From positions 1-53,514 of the forward strand of contig NZ_JABBJN010000040.1 of NCBI RefSeq assembly GCF_012928505.1: a stretch of 53,514 nt of DNA, read 5' to 3'. The notes beneath the pieces are model-generated. The model made no database searches, was not told the DNA's origin, and saw nothing but the letters and a program-made list of their open reading frames with translations. Positions 33,557 through 41,606 of this stretch are shown piece after piece. Both the position numbers and the translations under genes were made by a program. Origin of the DNA: Achromobacter sp. Bel. Its GTDB lineage: Bacteria; Pseudomonadota; Gammaproteobacteria; Burkholderiales; Burkholderiaceae_B. Position 1 is the stretch's first letter, and every line of letters starts with the position of its first letter.

Positions 33557-35453
33557 TACGGCTATTGCGAATCGCCAGGCCGGGGTCGAGGCCACCGCCT
33601 TGCTGCGCGGTGCCATCAAGGACATCCATGCCGCCGACGATCCGGCGCGCGACATGGCGACACTGAAACCGGCGCTGTCGCGGGTGGCCGATGGCTGGCG
33701 GGATGTCCGCCGGTTGCTGGTGTCGCCCTTTGTGCGCGAGGGCCGCTTTGCGCCCGCTATCGCCGCGCTGGAAGTCCTTGCCGAGGCCTACCCCTCGCGT
33801 GCCGATGATCGCCGCCTGCTGGCCAGCCTGCTGGGGCGCACCGAGCAATGGGACCGCGCCATCGCCCACGCGGATGCCGCCGCCGGGATCGAACCGGATG
33901 ACGTGTCGCTGCATGCCGCGCGAATCCAATTGCGCGTGCAGGCCGGGCGCGTGGCTGAAGCCGCCGGGGTCGCGCGCGCGACCGTCGGGCTGGCGCAGCG
34001 CGAACCGGGCGACGCGTATGCCTGGATGCTGGCGTTCACGCGCAATGGCGATGTGGCCGATGCGGCGGGCATCGCGGCCGCGCTGGAACCGGATGCGCTG
34101 CCGAACGAGCGCGTGGCGACGATGGCGGTGCGCGCGTTGCTTGAGGACGGCAGGGTGGCGGCGGCGATCCGATTGGGTGACGCGGCGCTGGACGCCGGCC
34201 ACGATTGCGCGGCACTGCGCTCGTCACTGGGGCTGGCGCACCTTCGGCGCGGTTCCGAGGATGACCGCAAGACGCATGCGCTGACGCATTTCGAGGCGGG
34301 CCTGAAGGCGTCGCCGGCGGACGTGAGGCTCTTGACGCTTTATGGCGAGACCCTGTTGCGCGCCGGCCGTCCGAAGGAGGCCGTGGCGCCGCTTGAGCAG
34401 GCCATCGGCCTGGCGCCGGATCTGGAGCAGACGCGGGCCCTGTATGCGCGCGCCCTGCGATACACGTTGCAGTACGGCAAGGCCGCCGACCAGATGATGG
34501 CGTTGGTCGAGAAATCGCCCGACAAGCTGCTCTGGCAGCGTGCGGCCATCGGCGCGCTGTCGCAGGCGGGCCGCAAGGAAGAGGCCGAGGCGCTGTACGA
34601 GCAATATGTGGCCAAGCGCGGCGCGCATTTGCCGGACACCTTCCAGGCGGCGCTGGACCAACTGCAGGAACGGCTGCACACCGCCCCGATACCGCAGGCG
34701 CGCCTGGATTGGGCCTGGTCGCTGCGCGGCGACGCCAATGCGGACCGGGCGGAATGGGAGCGCCGCGCGCGTTGGGGCCATCTGGTCGACCATCTTCTGT
34801 ACGATTGGCTGGAGTGCCGCGAAGACCGTGCGGAAGAGGCGATGCAGGTGCTCGGCGAGCTCGATACCGGTGAGCGTTTCTTTGCGCCGCTGTTGGCCGC
34901 AGGACGGGGCGTGGTGGTCGCTACCGCTCACGTCGGCCCCATGTATGCCGGGCTGATGGCGCTGGAGTTGCTGGGCATCCCGTCGCGCTGGCTTGCGACC
35001 GCGCCCAGCGTCGCTCAAAGCAGTTACGCCACGGCCTTGATTTCCACCGCGGACCAGACCGAGGCGCAAGTCGCCAAGGCCTGCATGCGCGCGCTCGGAT
35101 CGGGCTACGTGCTGTGCCTGGCCATCGATGGCGCGGCCAACCCGGCGGCTCCGCGCACGACCTTCGAAGGACAGGACGTGACGTACTCCAGTTTCGCGTC
35201 GCACTTGGCGCACCGCCTGGGCGTGCCGTCGGTGTTCTACGCGCCACGGTGGGAGAACGGCCACGTGGCGTACACGCTGGAGATGCTGCCCGCCGTCGAA
35301 CCCGGCGAGAGCGCCGATGCCTACTCGTTGCGATGGCAGAAGGCCTATTTCGAGCGGCTGCGTGAGCACGTGGCCGGCCCCCCGGAAAACCTGCGCTTGA
35401 GCGGGGGAATCTGGCGCCATGTGCAATCCGCGGACCGGTCCGCGCAGCGTTAG
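33549..35453 (+). CDS. vexE: VexE-like TPR and LpxL-type acyltransferase
   Basis: 634 residues, near the size of Salmonella VexE (about 650). Residues 60-370 are TPR-like (GRFAPAIAALEVLAEAYPSR; GRPKEAVAPLEQAIGLAPD). About 445-600 is an LpxL/HtrB-like acyltransferase: VVVATAHVGPMYAGLMALEL with His461, LCLAIDGAANPAAPRTTFEG, and PSVFYAPRW. Classical lysophospholipid acyltransferases have HX4(D/E); here the fifth residue is Tyr466. In Salmonella VexE is needed to add the acylated HexNAc terminus that anchors Vi to the surface. No signal peptide or membrane helix seen; inner-membrane surface assumed. It ends 12 nt before the lyase gene. Confidence 0.85.
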   Translation: MVDTAIANRQAGVEATALLRGAIKDIHAADDPARDMATLKPALSRVADGWRDVRRLLVSPFVREGRFAPAIAALEVLAEAYPSRADDRRLLASLLGRTEQWDRAIAHADAAAGIEPDDVSLHAARIQLRVQAGRVAEAAGVARATVGLAQREPGDAYAWMLAFTRNGDVADAAGIAAALEPDALPNERVATMAVRALLEDGRVAAAIRLGDAALDAGHDCAALRSSLGLAHLRRGSEDDRKTHALTHFEAGLKASPADVRLLTLYGETLLRAGRPKEAVAPLEQAIGLAPDLEQTRALYARALRYTLQYGKAADQMMALVEKSPDKLLWQRAAIGALSQAGRKEEAEALYEQYVAKRGAHLPDTFQAALDQLQERLHTAPIPQARLDWAWSLRGDANADRAEWERRARWGHLVDHLLYDWLECREDRAEEAMQVLGELDTGERFFAPLLAAGRGVVVATAHVGPMYAGLMALELLGIPSRWLATAPSVAQSSYATALISTADQTEAQVAKACMRALGSGYVLCLAIDGAANPAAPRTTFEGQDVTYSSFASHLAHRLGVPSVFYAPRWENGHVAYTLEMLPAVEPGESADAYSLRWQKAYFERLREHVAGPPENLRLSGGIWRHVQSADRSAQR

Positions 35454-35465
35454 GAGCGATCGTCG

Positions 35466-36674
35466 ATGAAGCTTGCAATGAATGCGATGCTGGGGCTGCT
35501 TGCCTTGGCCCTGTGGCAGGGCGGCGCGGTTGCCGCGAACGCGTCGTGCGCCAGTCCGGATGAGCAATGCCCGTTCGTGGCCTCGCTGCTTCAGCAACGC
35601 GAGGGCTATGGGGCCCGCGCCACGGGCGGCTTGGGCGGGAAGTTCATCGACGTCACGTCCGATCAGGATGCGGGACCGGGGACGCTGCGCGCCGCGCTGG
35701 CGCAAGCCAAGAAAGGCCCCACATGGATCCGCTTTGCGTCAGACATGACCATCGTCCTGGATTCGCAGCTGCGCGTGCCGTCGAACATCACGATCGACGG
35801 CCGCGGCAAGCGCATCACGTTGATCGACGACGGGCTGGGCGTGTACGGAAGCCAGAACGTCATCCTCACGCACCTGACGATCGATGGGCGCCTGACCCGC
35901 CTGACGCAAGCGGTGAATGTCGCCAATGGCAGCCGCGACGTGTGGGTCGACCATATGGACCTGTCGCGGATGTCCGACCGGCTGCTCAATGTGAAGAACG
36001 GGTCGACCGACGTCACGATCTCGTGGACGAAGTTCCATAATTCCAACAAGGTCATGTTGCTGAACAACATTACCTCGAAGAACCTCTTCCAGAACTACGA
36101 GCGCGATTCGATCGCGCGGGTGACGCTGCACCACAATTACTTTTTCAATACCGTGCAGCGCAATCCCCGAGGGCAATTCGGCACGTTCCACCTGTTCAAC
36201 AATCTGTTGGAGAACTGGGACTTTTACGGCATGAGTTTCAGCCTGGAAGCCAAGGCGTTTGTCGAAGGGAACATCTTCAGCAACGCCACGCAGCGCAAGT
36301 GCGTAGAGCCCGAGTTTTCCCCCACGGTGGAAGGCATCAAGGTGAATTACTGCCACTACATCCCCATCGCGTCCAAGCGCAGCGCGCTGGAAAACGGCGA
36401 ATCCGATCGCGGTGCGTACGAGAAGCTGAAGGCGCAGCATGGCTACACGCGCGACTACAAGGCGTTCTTGCGCTTGAAAGACAACCTGTACCTGGGCGAC
36501 GCCAAGCCGGTGCTGGAAGACTACCGCCCCGAATCCGCGCCGACGCCGCCGTATTGCTACGGTTACGAGAAGGCCACGCCGGAGCTGGCGGAGAAGATCC
36601 GCCAGTTCGCGGGGAACACGGCGGGAGATACGCCGTTGCCGGCGTCACGGACGGGGTCGGGTTGCCCGGCGTGA
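35466..36674 (+). CDS. vexL: Secreted pectate-lyase-like polysaccharide lyase (VexL-like)
   Basis: 402 residues. AGGAG (35452-35456) precedes the ATG by 9 nt. Signal peptide ends near GGAVAANA. The mature protein is a PL1-type parallel beta-helix: RGKRITLIDDG, the motif WVDHMDLS (Trp160-His163), and the catalytic RXPR element QRNPRGQFGTFHLFNN with Arg232 and Arg235. PL1 enzymes cleave alpha-1,4 polygalacturonate by beta-elimination; Vi is the structurally similar alpha-1,4-GalNAcA polymer. From memory, a lyase of Achromobacter/Bordetella Vi loci has been called VexL. Probably periplasmic; it would shorten or clear misplaced capsule polymer. Last gene of the operon. Confidence 0.82.
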   Translation: MKLAMNAMLGLLALALWQGGAVAANASCASPDEQCPFVASLLQQREGYGARATGGLGGKFIDVTSDQDAGPGTLRAALAQAKKGPTWIRFASDMTIVLDSQLRVPSNITIDGRGKRITLIDDGLGVYGSQNVILTHLTIDGRLTRLTQAVNVANGSRDVWVDHMDLSRMSDRLLNVKNGSTDVTISWTKFHNSNKVMLLNNITSKNLFQNYERDSIARVTLHHNYFFNTVQRNPRGQFGTFHLFNNLLENWDFYGMSFSLEAKAFVEGNIFSNATQRKCVEPEFSPTVEGIKVNYCHYIPIASKRSALENGESDRGAYEKLKAQHGYTRDYKAFLRLKDNLYLGDAKPVLEDYRPESAPTPPYCYGYEKATPELAEKIRQFAGNTAGDTPLPASRTGSGCPA

Positions 36675-36709
36675 GATGCGTTGTGTCGCGGTCGCTTCGG
36701 ATCGGGAAT

Positions 36710-36732
36710 AGGCCGCGCCTCGCGGCCTTGTC
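36710..36732. terminator. Candidate bidirectional terminator after capsule operon
   Basis: A perfect 8-bp GC-rich stem (36710-36717 with 36721-36728) with a 3-nt loop, followed by TGTCT, between the capsule operon end and the convergent HD-domain gene. The T-run is poor, so strength is uncertain. Confidence 0.45.
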
Positions 36733-37353
36733 TCATTGCGCCTGATTGCGGGCGCGGATCACGTCGCGGAGATTCTGGCGCAGGGTGTCCTCATGGTGTC
36801 GGAGTTCGGCGCTATAGAGAATTTGCGGACGATCCAGCAGCCCCTGCAAGAAGCGCGAGCGCCTGGCCGAATAGTCGTCCCAGTCCACGACAAGATGGGC
36901 GTTTTCCTTGAAGATCAGATCCCCGTCCCGGAAGACTTCCGCGATGGGCCCGGCCAGGCCCAGCAGGTCCAGGTCCAGCACCACTGACGACGGTGCCTGC
37001 GTGGGGATATGGTGAATCGTGTCCAGGATGATGCGTGCCGTGATGTCGAGCGTGTCGGGTTCGACGTGTTCGCGCGCGAGCGATCGCAAGAGCAGGCAGG
37101 ACTCCTGTTCGTTCTTGCCGCCCTGCGCGCCTGGTACGTAGACCGCATCGTGAAACAACAGGGCAAGCGTCTGGGCCTGGGTTAACGCGATGGCGTGCGA
37201 TTCCACGGCCATAACCATGCGGGCCAGATGCTCGACGGTGTGATAATGCCGCTGCGGTTCGGCGTACCGGCGCAGCGTGGCCTCGATGATCGATTCGGGT
37301 ATCCCGCAATGCGCAAGCAGGAACTGCCTCAGGGCGGGATAGGTCGGCGGCAT
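36733..37353 (-). CDS. HD-domain metal-dependent phosphohydrolase-like protein
   Basis: 206 residues from the ATG at 37353. HD-type metal residues appear as RHYHTVEHL (His near 35-40), LLFHDAVYVPG (His-Asp), and NEQES; this pattern is that of the COG4339 'predicted metal-dependent HD superfamily' proteins of about 200 residues. Soluble, no signal peptide. The start has no clear Shine-Dalgarno. Substrate unknown; members are conserved hypotheticals, possibly acting on nucleotides. It is convergent with the capsule operon and not obviously part of it. Confidence 0.8.
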   Translation of the reverse strand: MPPTYPALRQFLLAHCGIPESIIEATLRRYAEPQRHYHTVEHLARMVMAVESHAIALTQAQTLALLFHDAVYVPGAQGGKNEQESCLLLRSLAREHVEPDTLDITARIILDTIHHIPTQAPSSVVLDLDLLGLAGPIAEVFRDGDLIFKENAHLVVDWDDYSARRSRFLQGLLDRPQILYSAELRHHEDTLRQNLRDVIRARNQAQ

Positions 37354-37451
37354 GGAGGGGCCTGTTGGAATTGACGCGTTGCCCTGGATGATAGCCGCGC
37401 CTACGCATAAGCAGGCATGGACGCCCGCATGCCAATAAACAGGACGAGCAA

Positions 37452-37928
37452 ATGAATCAACAAGAACGCAACGGCGCATCTTCTGATGGGCGCGCGCCCA
37501 CGGGGGGCTTCGCGGCGATGGTCCCGGAACTGGACGTCACCAGCCTGCCGGCCAGCCTGGACTTCTGGTGCCGGCTGCTCGGGTTTGAAATTGCCTATGC
37601 GCGAAGGGAAGCGGGCTTCGCGTACCTGGAGCGTGGGCCGCTTCAGATCATGCTTTGCGAAATCAACAATGAATGGGACACGGCCCCGCTTGAACGGCCG
37701 TTTGGCCGGGGTATCAATTTCCAGATGCAGGTGGATCGCGTGGAGCCCATCGTGCAAGCGCTGACGGATGCGCGGTGGCCACTTTTTCGCCCCATCGAGG
37801 AAAAGCGCTACCGCGTCGGTGCAGGCTGGTCGTCATGCAAGGAATTCCTGGTGCAGGACCCGGACGGCTATCTGTTGCGGTTCGCGGCGGACGGGGCGTC
37901 CGTATCCGGTGGCGGATCCGCCATCTGA
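37452..37928 (+). CDS. VOC-family (glyoxalase/bleomycin-resistance-like) protein
   Basis: 158 residues. The single vicinal-oxygen-chelate module has VPELDVTSLPASLDFWCRLLGFEIAYARREAGFA-type N-terminal features (split here across 24-57), LQIMLCEIN, INFQMQVDRVEPIV, and the C-terminal FLVQDPDGYLLRFA seen in bleomycin-binding proteins. It lacks an obvious set of metal ligands, which fits binding proteins that sequester bleomycin-type drugs rather than glyoxalase. A short Gly/Ser tail ends the chain. No operon partner. Confidence 0.85.
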   Translation: MNQQERNGASSDGRAPTGGFAAMVPELDVTSLPASLDFWCRLLGFEIAYARREAGFAYLERGPLQIMLCEINNEWDTAPLERPFGRGINFQMQVDRVEPIVQALTDARWPLFRPIEEKRYRVGAGWSSCKEFLVQDPDGYLLRFAADGASVSGGGSAI

Positions 37929-38027
37929 CGCGGCACCAGCGCGACGTTCAAACTTCAGGCCCCATTTACAATTCACAAACAATAACTTGTATTAATCAGG
38001 CGCTCAGCGTTCGGAGGCGCCAAAAAT

Positions 38028-38043
38028 ACAAATTATGATTTGT
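38028..38043. promoter_or_regulatory. Palindrome upstream of the LytTR regulator
   Basis: ACAAAT-TATG-ATTTGT, 6-bp arms with a 4-nt centre, in an AT-rich stretch. In addition TTCACAAA (37972-37979) is repeated inverted as TTTGTGAA (38039-38046). Candidate control site for the gene at 38189. Confidence 0.4.
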
Positions 38044-38188
38044 GAAATGAGGCGGAGGCCGTCAATTCGCATCAATCGCTCACATTCGAGAGTTCTTGTC
38101 ATTACCCGTTACCAGGGTGAAAATTCCGCTTGGCGCCGCGTAGGCAGCGCAAGGACGATGCTTGATCCGGCCGCCGGGGGAATTGCAC

Positions 38189-39106
38189 GTGAAGGATGCT
38201 GGTCAGTACAAGACGCACGACGCAACCGTACTTGAACCCAGTCCGTCGTCGGACTGGTTGTACCGGTGCGCGATGAGCCTGCTTAAACGCCCGGCCGACG
38301 ACGCGATTTCGGAGTTGCTGGCGTTCATGGGCGAGACCTCGGATGTGGACCGGTCGTGGATGATCGAATACCGCCCCGACATGCTGCGCCTGCGCAATAC
38401 CCATGAATGGTGCCGCGGCCAGACGCAGCCGTTCGTGGCCGAACTCCAGGACGTGCCCACCACGCTGATCGCGTGGCTGCACCGGTTCATGGTGAAGGGC
38501 CAGGCCGTGGCCATCCACGATGTGAACGATCTGCCGCGCACCGCGCGGGCCATCCAGGCCGAGTTCCAGCGCCAGGGAAACAAGAGCGTGCTGAGCGTGC
38601 CGGTGTTCCACGACCAGAAGCTTTGCGGGATCATCGGCTTTGACACCACCGTCAAACACAGGACCTGGTCAGCCGACGAGGTTCAGGCGCTGTACCAGTG
38701 CGCCAATCTGATCGGGCAGGCCAAGTATGCGAACGGCCGCGATCCCGGCCGGACGGCGAGGCACGACAGTTCGACCGCGGTGGTCTATCTGAGCATGCGC
38801 GGGGTGGTCCGGGGCGTACAGCCCGAGGCGATCGTCGGCGTGCGGTCGGCGGGCAATTACAGCGAGATCTGGCTTGAGGACGGATCGATGGTGCTGGATT
38901 CGCGAGCGCTGGGCATGTGGTCGACGCTACTGCCCGAAAAGACGTTCTTCCGGGTCCACCGGACGGCCATTGCGAACGCGTTGCATGTCATGGATGTGGA
39001 CCGCCGAAGCGTCGACAAATGGTTGATCAGGATGCGGTCGGTGGACAGCAACTGGCCGGTGTCGCGTTCTTACCGGAAACTGCTGCGCGAACGCATGGGG
39101 ATCTGA
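38189..39106 (+). CDS. GAF-LytTR transcriptional regulator
   Basis: 305 residues from a GTG at 38189 preceded by GGGGGA at 7 nt; a TTG at 38162 is a longer alternative. A GAF sensor domain covers about 25-170 (VDRSWMIEYRPDMLRLRNTH, SVLSVPVFHDQKLCGIIGFD) and a C-terminal LytTR DNA-binding domain about 205-300 (IVGVRSAGNYSEIWLEDG, FFRVHRTAIANALHV). There is no receiver domain, so it would sense a small molecule or redox directly rather than act with a kinase. It precedes the AmpH-like / barrel / serine hydrolase genes on the same strand and may regulate them. Confidence 0.88.
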   Translation: MKDAGQYKTHDATVLEPSPSSDWLYRCAMSLLKRPADDAISELLAFMGETSDVDRSWMIEYRPDMLRLRNTHEWCRGQTQPFVAELQDVPTTLIAWLHRFMVKGQAVAIHDVNDLPRTARAIQAEFQRQGNKSVLSVPVFHDQKLCGIIGFDTTVKHRTWSADEVQALYQCANLIGQAKYANGRDPGRTARHDSSTAVVYLSMRGVVRGVQPEAIVGVRSAGNYSEIWLEDGSMVLDSRALGMWSTLLPEKTFFRVHRTAIANALHVMDVDRRSVDKWLIRMRSVDSNWPVSRSYRKLLRERMGI

Positions 39107-39260
39107 GCGCGGCAAACCGATAGCCGCCGCTCGGGCAATATGCAATTCGTCATGCCGGAATGTTGTTTCGTCCTTGGGCGCATGGACGGCCGTCAAGTTT
39201 TTGGGATCATCTTGCATGCGGTGGAACTCCCGTTCCCCGGACTACTTTGTGAGAATCGGC

Positions 39261-40406
39261 ATGCTGGCGTCCCGCGCATTGCTTCGCTTCACCTCCCTGG
39301 CGGTATCGGCCGCGTGCGTGCTGGGCGCGCCCCCGGCCCGCGCCGCCGACTTGGCCTTGCAGGACGCCGTGTCCATGGCGGGCATGCAGCTCTATTTGAA
39401 CTCGGGCGCGCCCGCCGTGATCATCGCCGTGGTGCGCGGCGACGATGTGGTCATTCAAGGGTACGGCGAGACGGCGCCGGGCAATGGCGTGGAGCCGGAC
39501 GCGAATTCGATCTTCAGAATCGCGTCGGTGTCCAAGGTCTTCGCCGCCGACGTGTTGGCGTCGCTGGCCGCCAAGGGCCAGGTGAAGCTGACCGATCCGC
39601 TGGCGAAATACGCGCCTGCCAACACGCGTGTCGAGACGAATGGGCGGCCCATCACGTTGCTGGACCTGGCCACGCATTCGGCCGGCCTGCCGCGCGAACT
39701 GCCCGACCCGAACGCCAAGCCGTCCGACAACCCCTTTGCCGCCTTTGATCGCGCCTACTACTGGAAATGGCTGGGCAGCAACAAGCCTGCCTACGTGCCG
39801 GGCACCACCACGCTGTATTCGAACCTGGGCTTTGGGTTGCTGGGCGACGCCCTGGCCAAGGCGGGGGGCGCCGACTACTCGACGGTGCTGGCGAACGAAG
39901 TCACCAAGCCGGCAGGCCTCGTCGACACCACCAATGTGCTGAACGACGCGCAGAAGAAGCGGTTGATGACGGGGCTGGATCCGTTTGGCAAGCCGGACGC
40001 GAACGCCACCGTGCCTGACGTGATGTACGCGAGCGCGGGTATTTACTCCACCGCGGCGGACATGGCGCGCTGGATGCGCTGGCACCTGGACGGCGCTAAG
40101 CAGGCCAAGGAGGCCTTTGCGCTGGATCATGTGATGTGGCTGCCGTATGACGGGTTGAAGTCGGTCGTGGGCACCGAAGTGACCGACGCCGATGGCATGG
40201 GGCTGGGCTGGGTGGTGACGCTGCCGCGTAACGGTACGCCTTTGCTGCTGGGCAAAAGCGGCGGCTTGGGCGGTTTCATGAGTTATGCCGTACTGTCGCC
40301 GAATCGCGACCTGGGCGTGTTCGTCGTGGCCAGCCGCGTGAATTTCGCCATGTTCGGCGACATCCATTCCCAGGTGCGTGAACTGGCGGCCGAGCTGGCG
40401 CGGTGA
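39261..40406 (+). CDS. ampH: AmpH-like serine hydrolase (class C beta-lactamase fold)
   Basis: 381 residues from the ATG at 39261, giving a signal peptide ending APPARAAD. Active-site motifs: SVSK at 89-92, YSNLG (the YxN element), and KSGG near the C-terminus in place of KTG. Length and FGLLGDALAKAGG segment fit the AmpH D-alanyl-D-alanine carboxypeptidase/endopeptidase group, periplasmic enzymes that trim peptidoglycan, rather than a true AmpC beta-lactamase. It overlaps the next gene's GTG by 4 nt. Symbol is by family resemblance; substrate untested. Confidence 0.78.
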   Translation: MLASRALLRFTSLAVSAACVLGAPPARAADLALQDAVSMAGMQLYLNSGAPAVIIAVVRGDDVVIQGYGETAPGNGVEPDANSIFRIASVSKVFAADVLASLAAKGQVKLTDPLAKYAPANTRVETNGRPITLLDLATHSAGLPRELPDPNAKPSDNPFAAFDRAYYWKWLGSNKPAYVPGTTTLYSNLGFGLLGDALAKAGGADYSTVLANEVTKPAGLVDTTNVLNDAQKKRLMTGLDPFGKPDANATVPDVMYASAGIYSTAADMARWMRWHLDGAKQAKEAFALDHVMWLPYDGLKSVVGTEVTDADGMGLGWVVTLPRNGTPLLLGKSGGLGGFMSYAVLSPNRDLGVFVVASRVNFAMFGDIHSQVRELAAELAR

Positions 40407-41599
40407 TCGGGCCGGGCTTGCGCACGAAAATGGGCACGCGCATCGGGCCCGCACTCGGCATGGCCGCGATCGTGGCGGCCTTGCTTACGCAAGGCGCGTC
40501 CGCGCAAGAGGCCCGGGATATCTTCAAGACGGAGATCTTCCTTACGCCCTATAGCGAATTGGGCGAGGGCGAGGACACGTATCCGCAGTTGAATGGCCGC
40601 TTCCTGCTGATGACGGGGTACACGGGTTTTTTCGGCGTCAAGGACGACAACGGGCAGATTCCGCGTTCGCATTGGAGTAGCGTGCAGCCCACGGCGGAGG
40701 CCGCGCTGGTCTTGCAGCTGACGCGGGAATTCTCGATCCGCACGAAAGCGACGTTCAATTCGTCGACCAATGAAACGCAGGACAACGCCTTCTCTGATCT
40801 GGGCGTCGACCTGGACAACCTGTTTGCCGCCTACACCGCCGATCGCTACGCGCTGTACGGCGGCAAGATGGATCTGGGCTTCGGCGATGCCTGGCACGTC
40901 ATCGACGGCCTGTATAGCGGCTTCAATGAGAATTCGGAGTTTCGGGGATCGATCGGGTTGGGCGGGCGCTATACGTTCGAGCCGGCCGGCTACGGGACGC
41001 ATTCCGTGGCCGCCGTGCTGTTCAAGCGCGACGACACCGGCCTGAACCACCGGCTGAGCCTGGACGACGGCTTCATCCGGCCCGACCAGCCGCCGCCGTT
41101 CAGCGACCAATTGAAGTCGTTCATCCTGTCATACGATTTCCGCGACCTGCCGGGGCTTGAGCGCTTTTCGGGCGGGGTGGACGCTGGACGGCTGCATGTC
41201 GATCCGGGCCATGGCGAAAGCGCCAACACCGTGTCCGCGCGGCTTCGCTATGACGCGCCGCTGGGCAATGCGTGGAACATCGGCTGGTTCAACGAGGCGA
41301 CTTTCTCCAGCGCTTTCCGGGGCGCGCCGGTCTCCAACGGCAACGCCGTGACGTCGGTGTCGTTCTCTCGCGACCGCTGGCAGCTGACCGCGACGGCCGC
41401 CCTGCGCAAGCTGTCGGGCAGCGAACAGAAGCTGGCGCGGTTCGGGCTGGAAGACGATACGGATTGGGCGATTTCAGGCGCGGTCACCTACGTGACGCCG
41501 ATCGGATTCATCGTGCAGGCGGGGCTGACGCATCAGCGCGACCAGACCACCCACATCAACCAGGGCGTTTTTCGCATCGCTTATCAAGCGGGATTCTGA
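40403..41599 (+). CDS. Outer-membrane beta-barrel protein of unknown function
   Basis: 398 residues if the GTG at 40403 (GTGA overlap with ampH) is used; the ATG at 40430 also gives a good signal peptide ending QGASAQ. The mature chain alternates short amphipathic strands (SVQPTAEAALVLQLTREFSI, HSVAAVLFKRDD, TVSARLRYDA, SVSFSRDRWQLTATAAL) and ends in a terminal Phe (RIAYQAGF), as outer-membrane barrels do. I do not recognise the family; it may be a porin-like channel. It sits between two penicillin-binding-fold hydrolases, 7 nt before the second. Confidence 0.7.
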   Translation: MIGPGLRTKMGTRIGPALGMAAIVAALLTQGASAQEARDIFKTEIFLTPYSELGEGEDTYPQLNGRFLLMTGYTGFFGVKDDNGQIPRSHWSSVQPTAEAALVLQLTREFSIRTKATFNSSTNETQDNAFSDLGVDLDNLFAAYTADRYALYGGKMDLGFGDAWHVIDGLYSGFNENSEFRGSIGLGGRYTFEPAGYGTHSVAAVLFKRDDTGLNHRLSLDDGFIRPDQPPPFSDQLKSFILSYDFRDLPGLERFSGGVDAGRLHVDPGHGESANTVSARLRYDAPLGNAWNIGWFNEATFSSAFRGAPVSNGNAVTSVSFSRDRWQLTATAALRKLSGSEQKLARFGLEDDTDWAISGAVTYVTPIGFIVQAGLTHQRDQTTHINQGVFRIAYQAGF

Positions 41600-41606
41600 G
41601 GGCATC

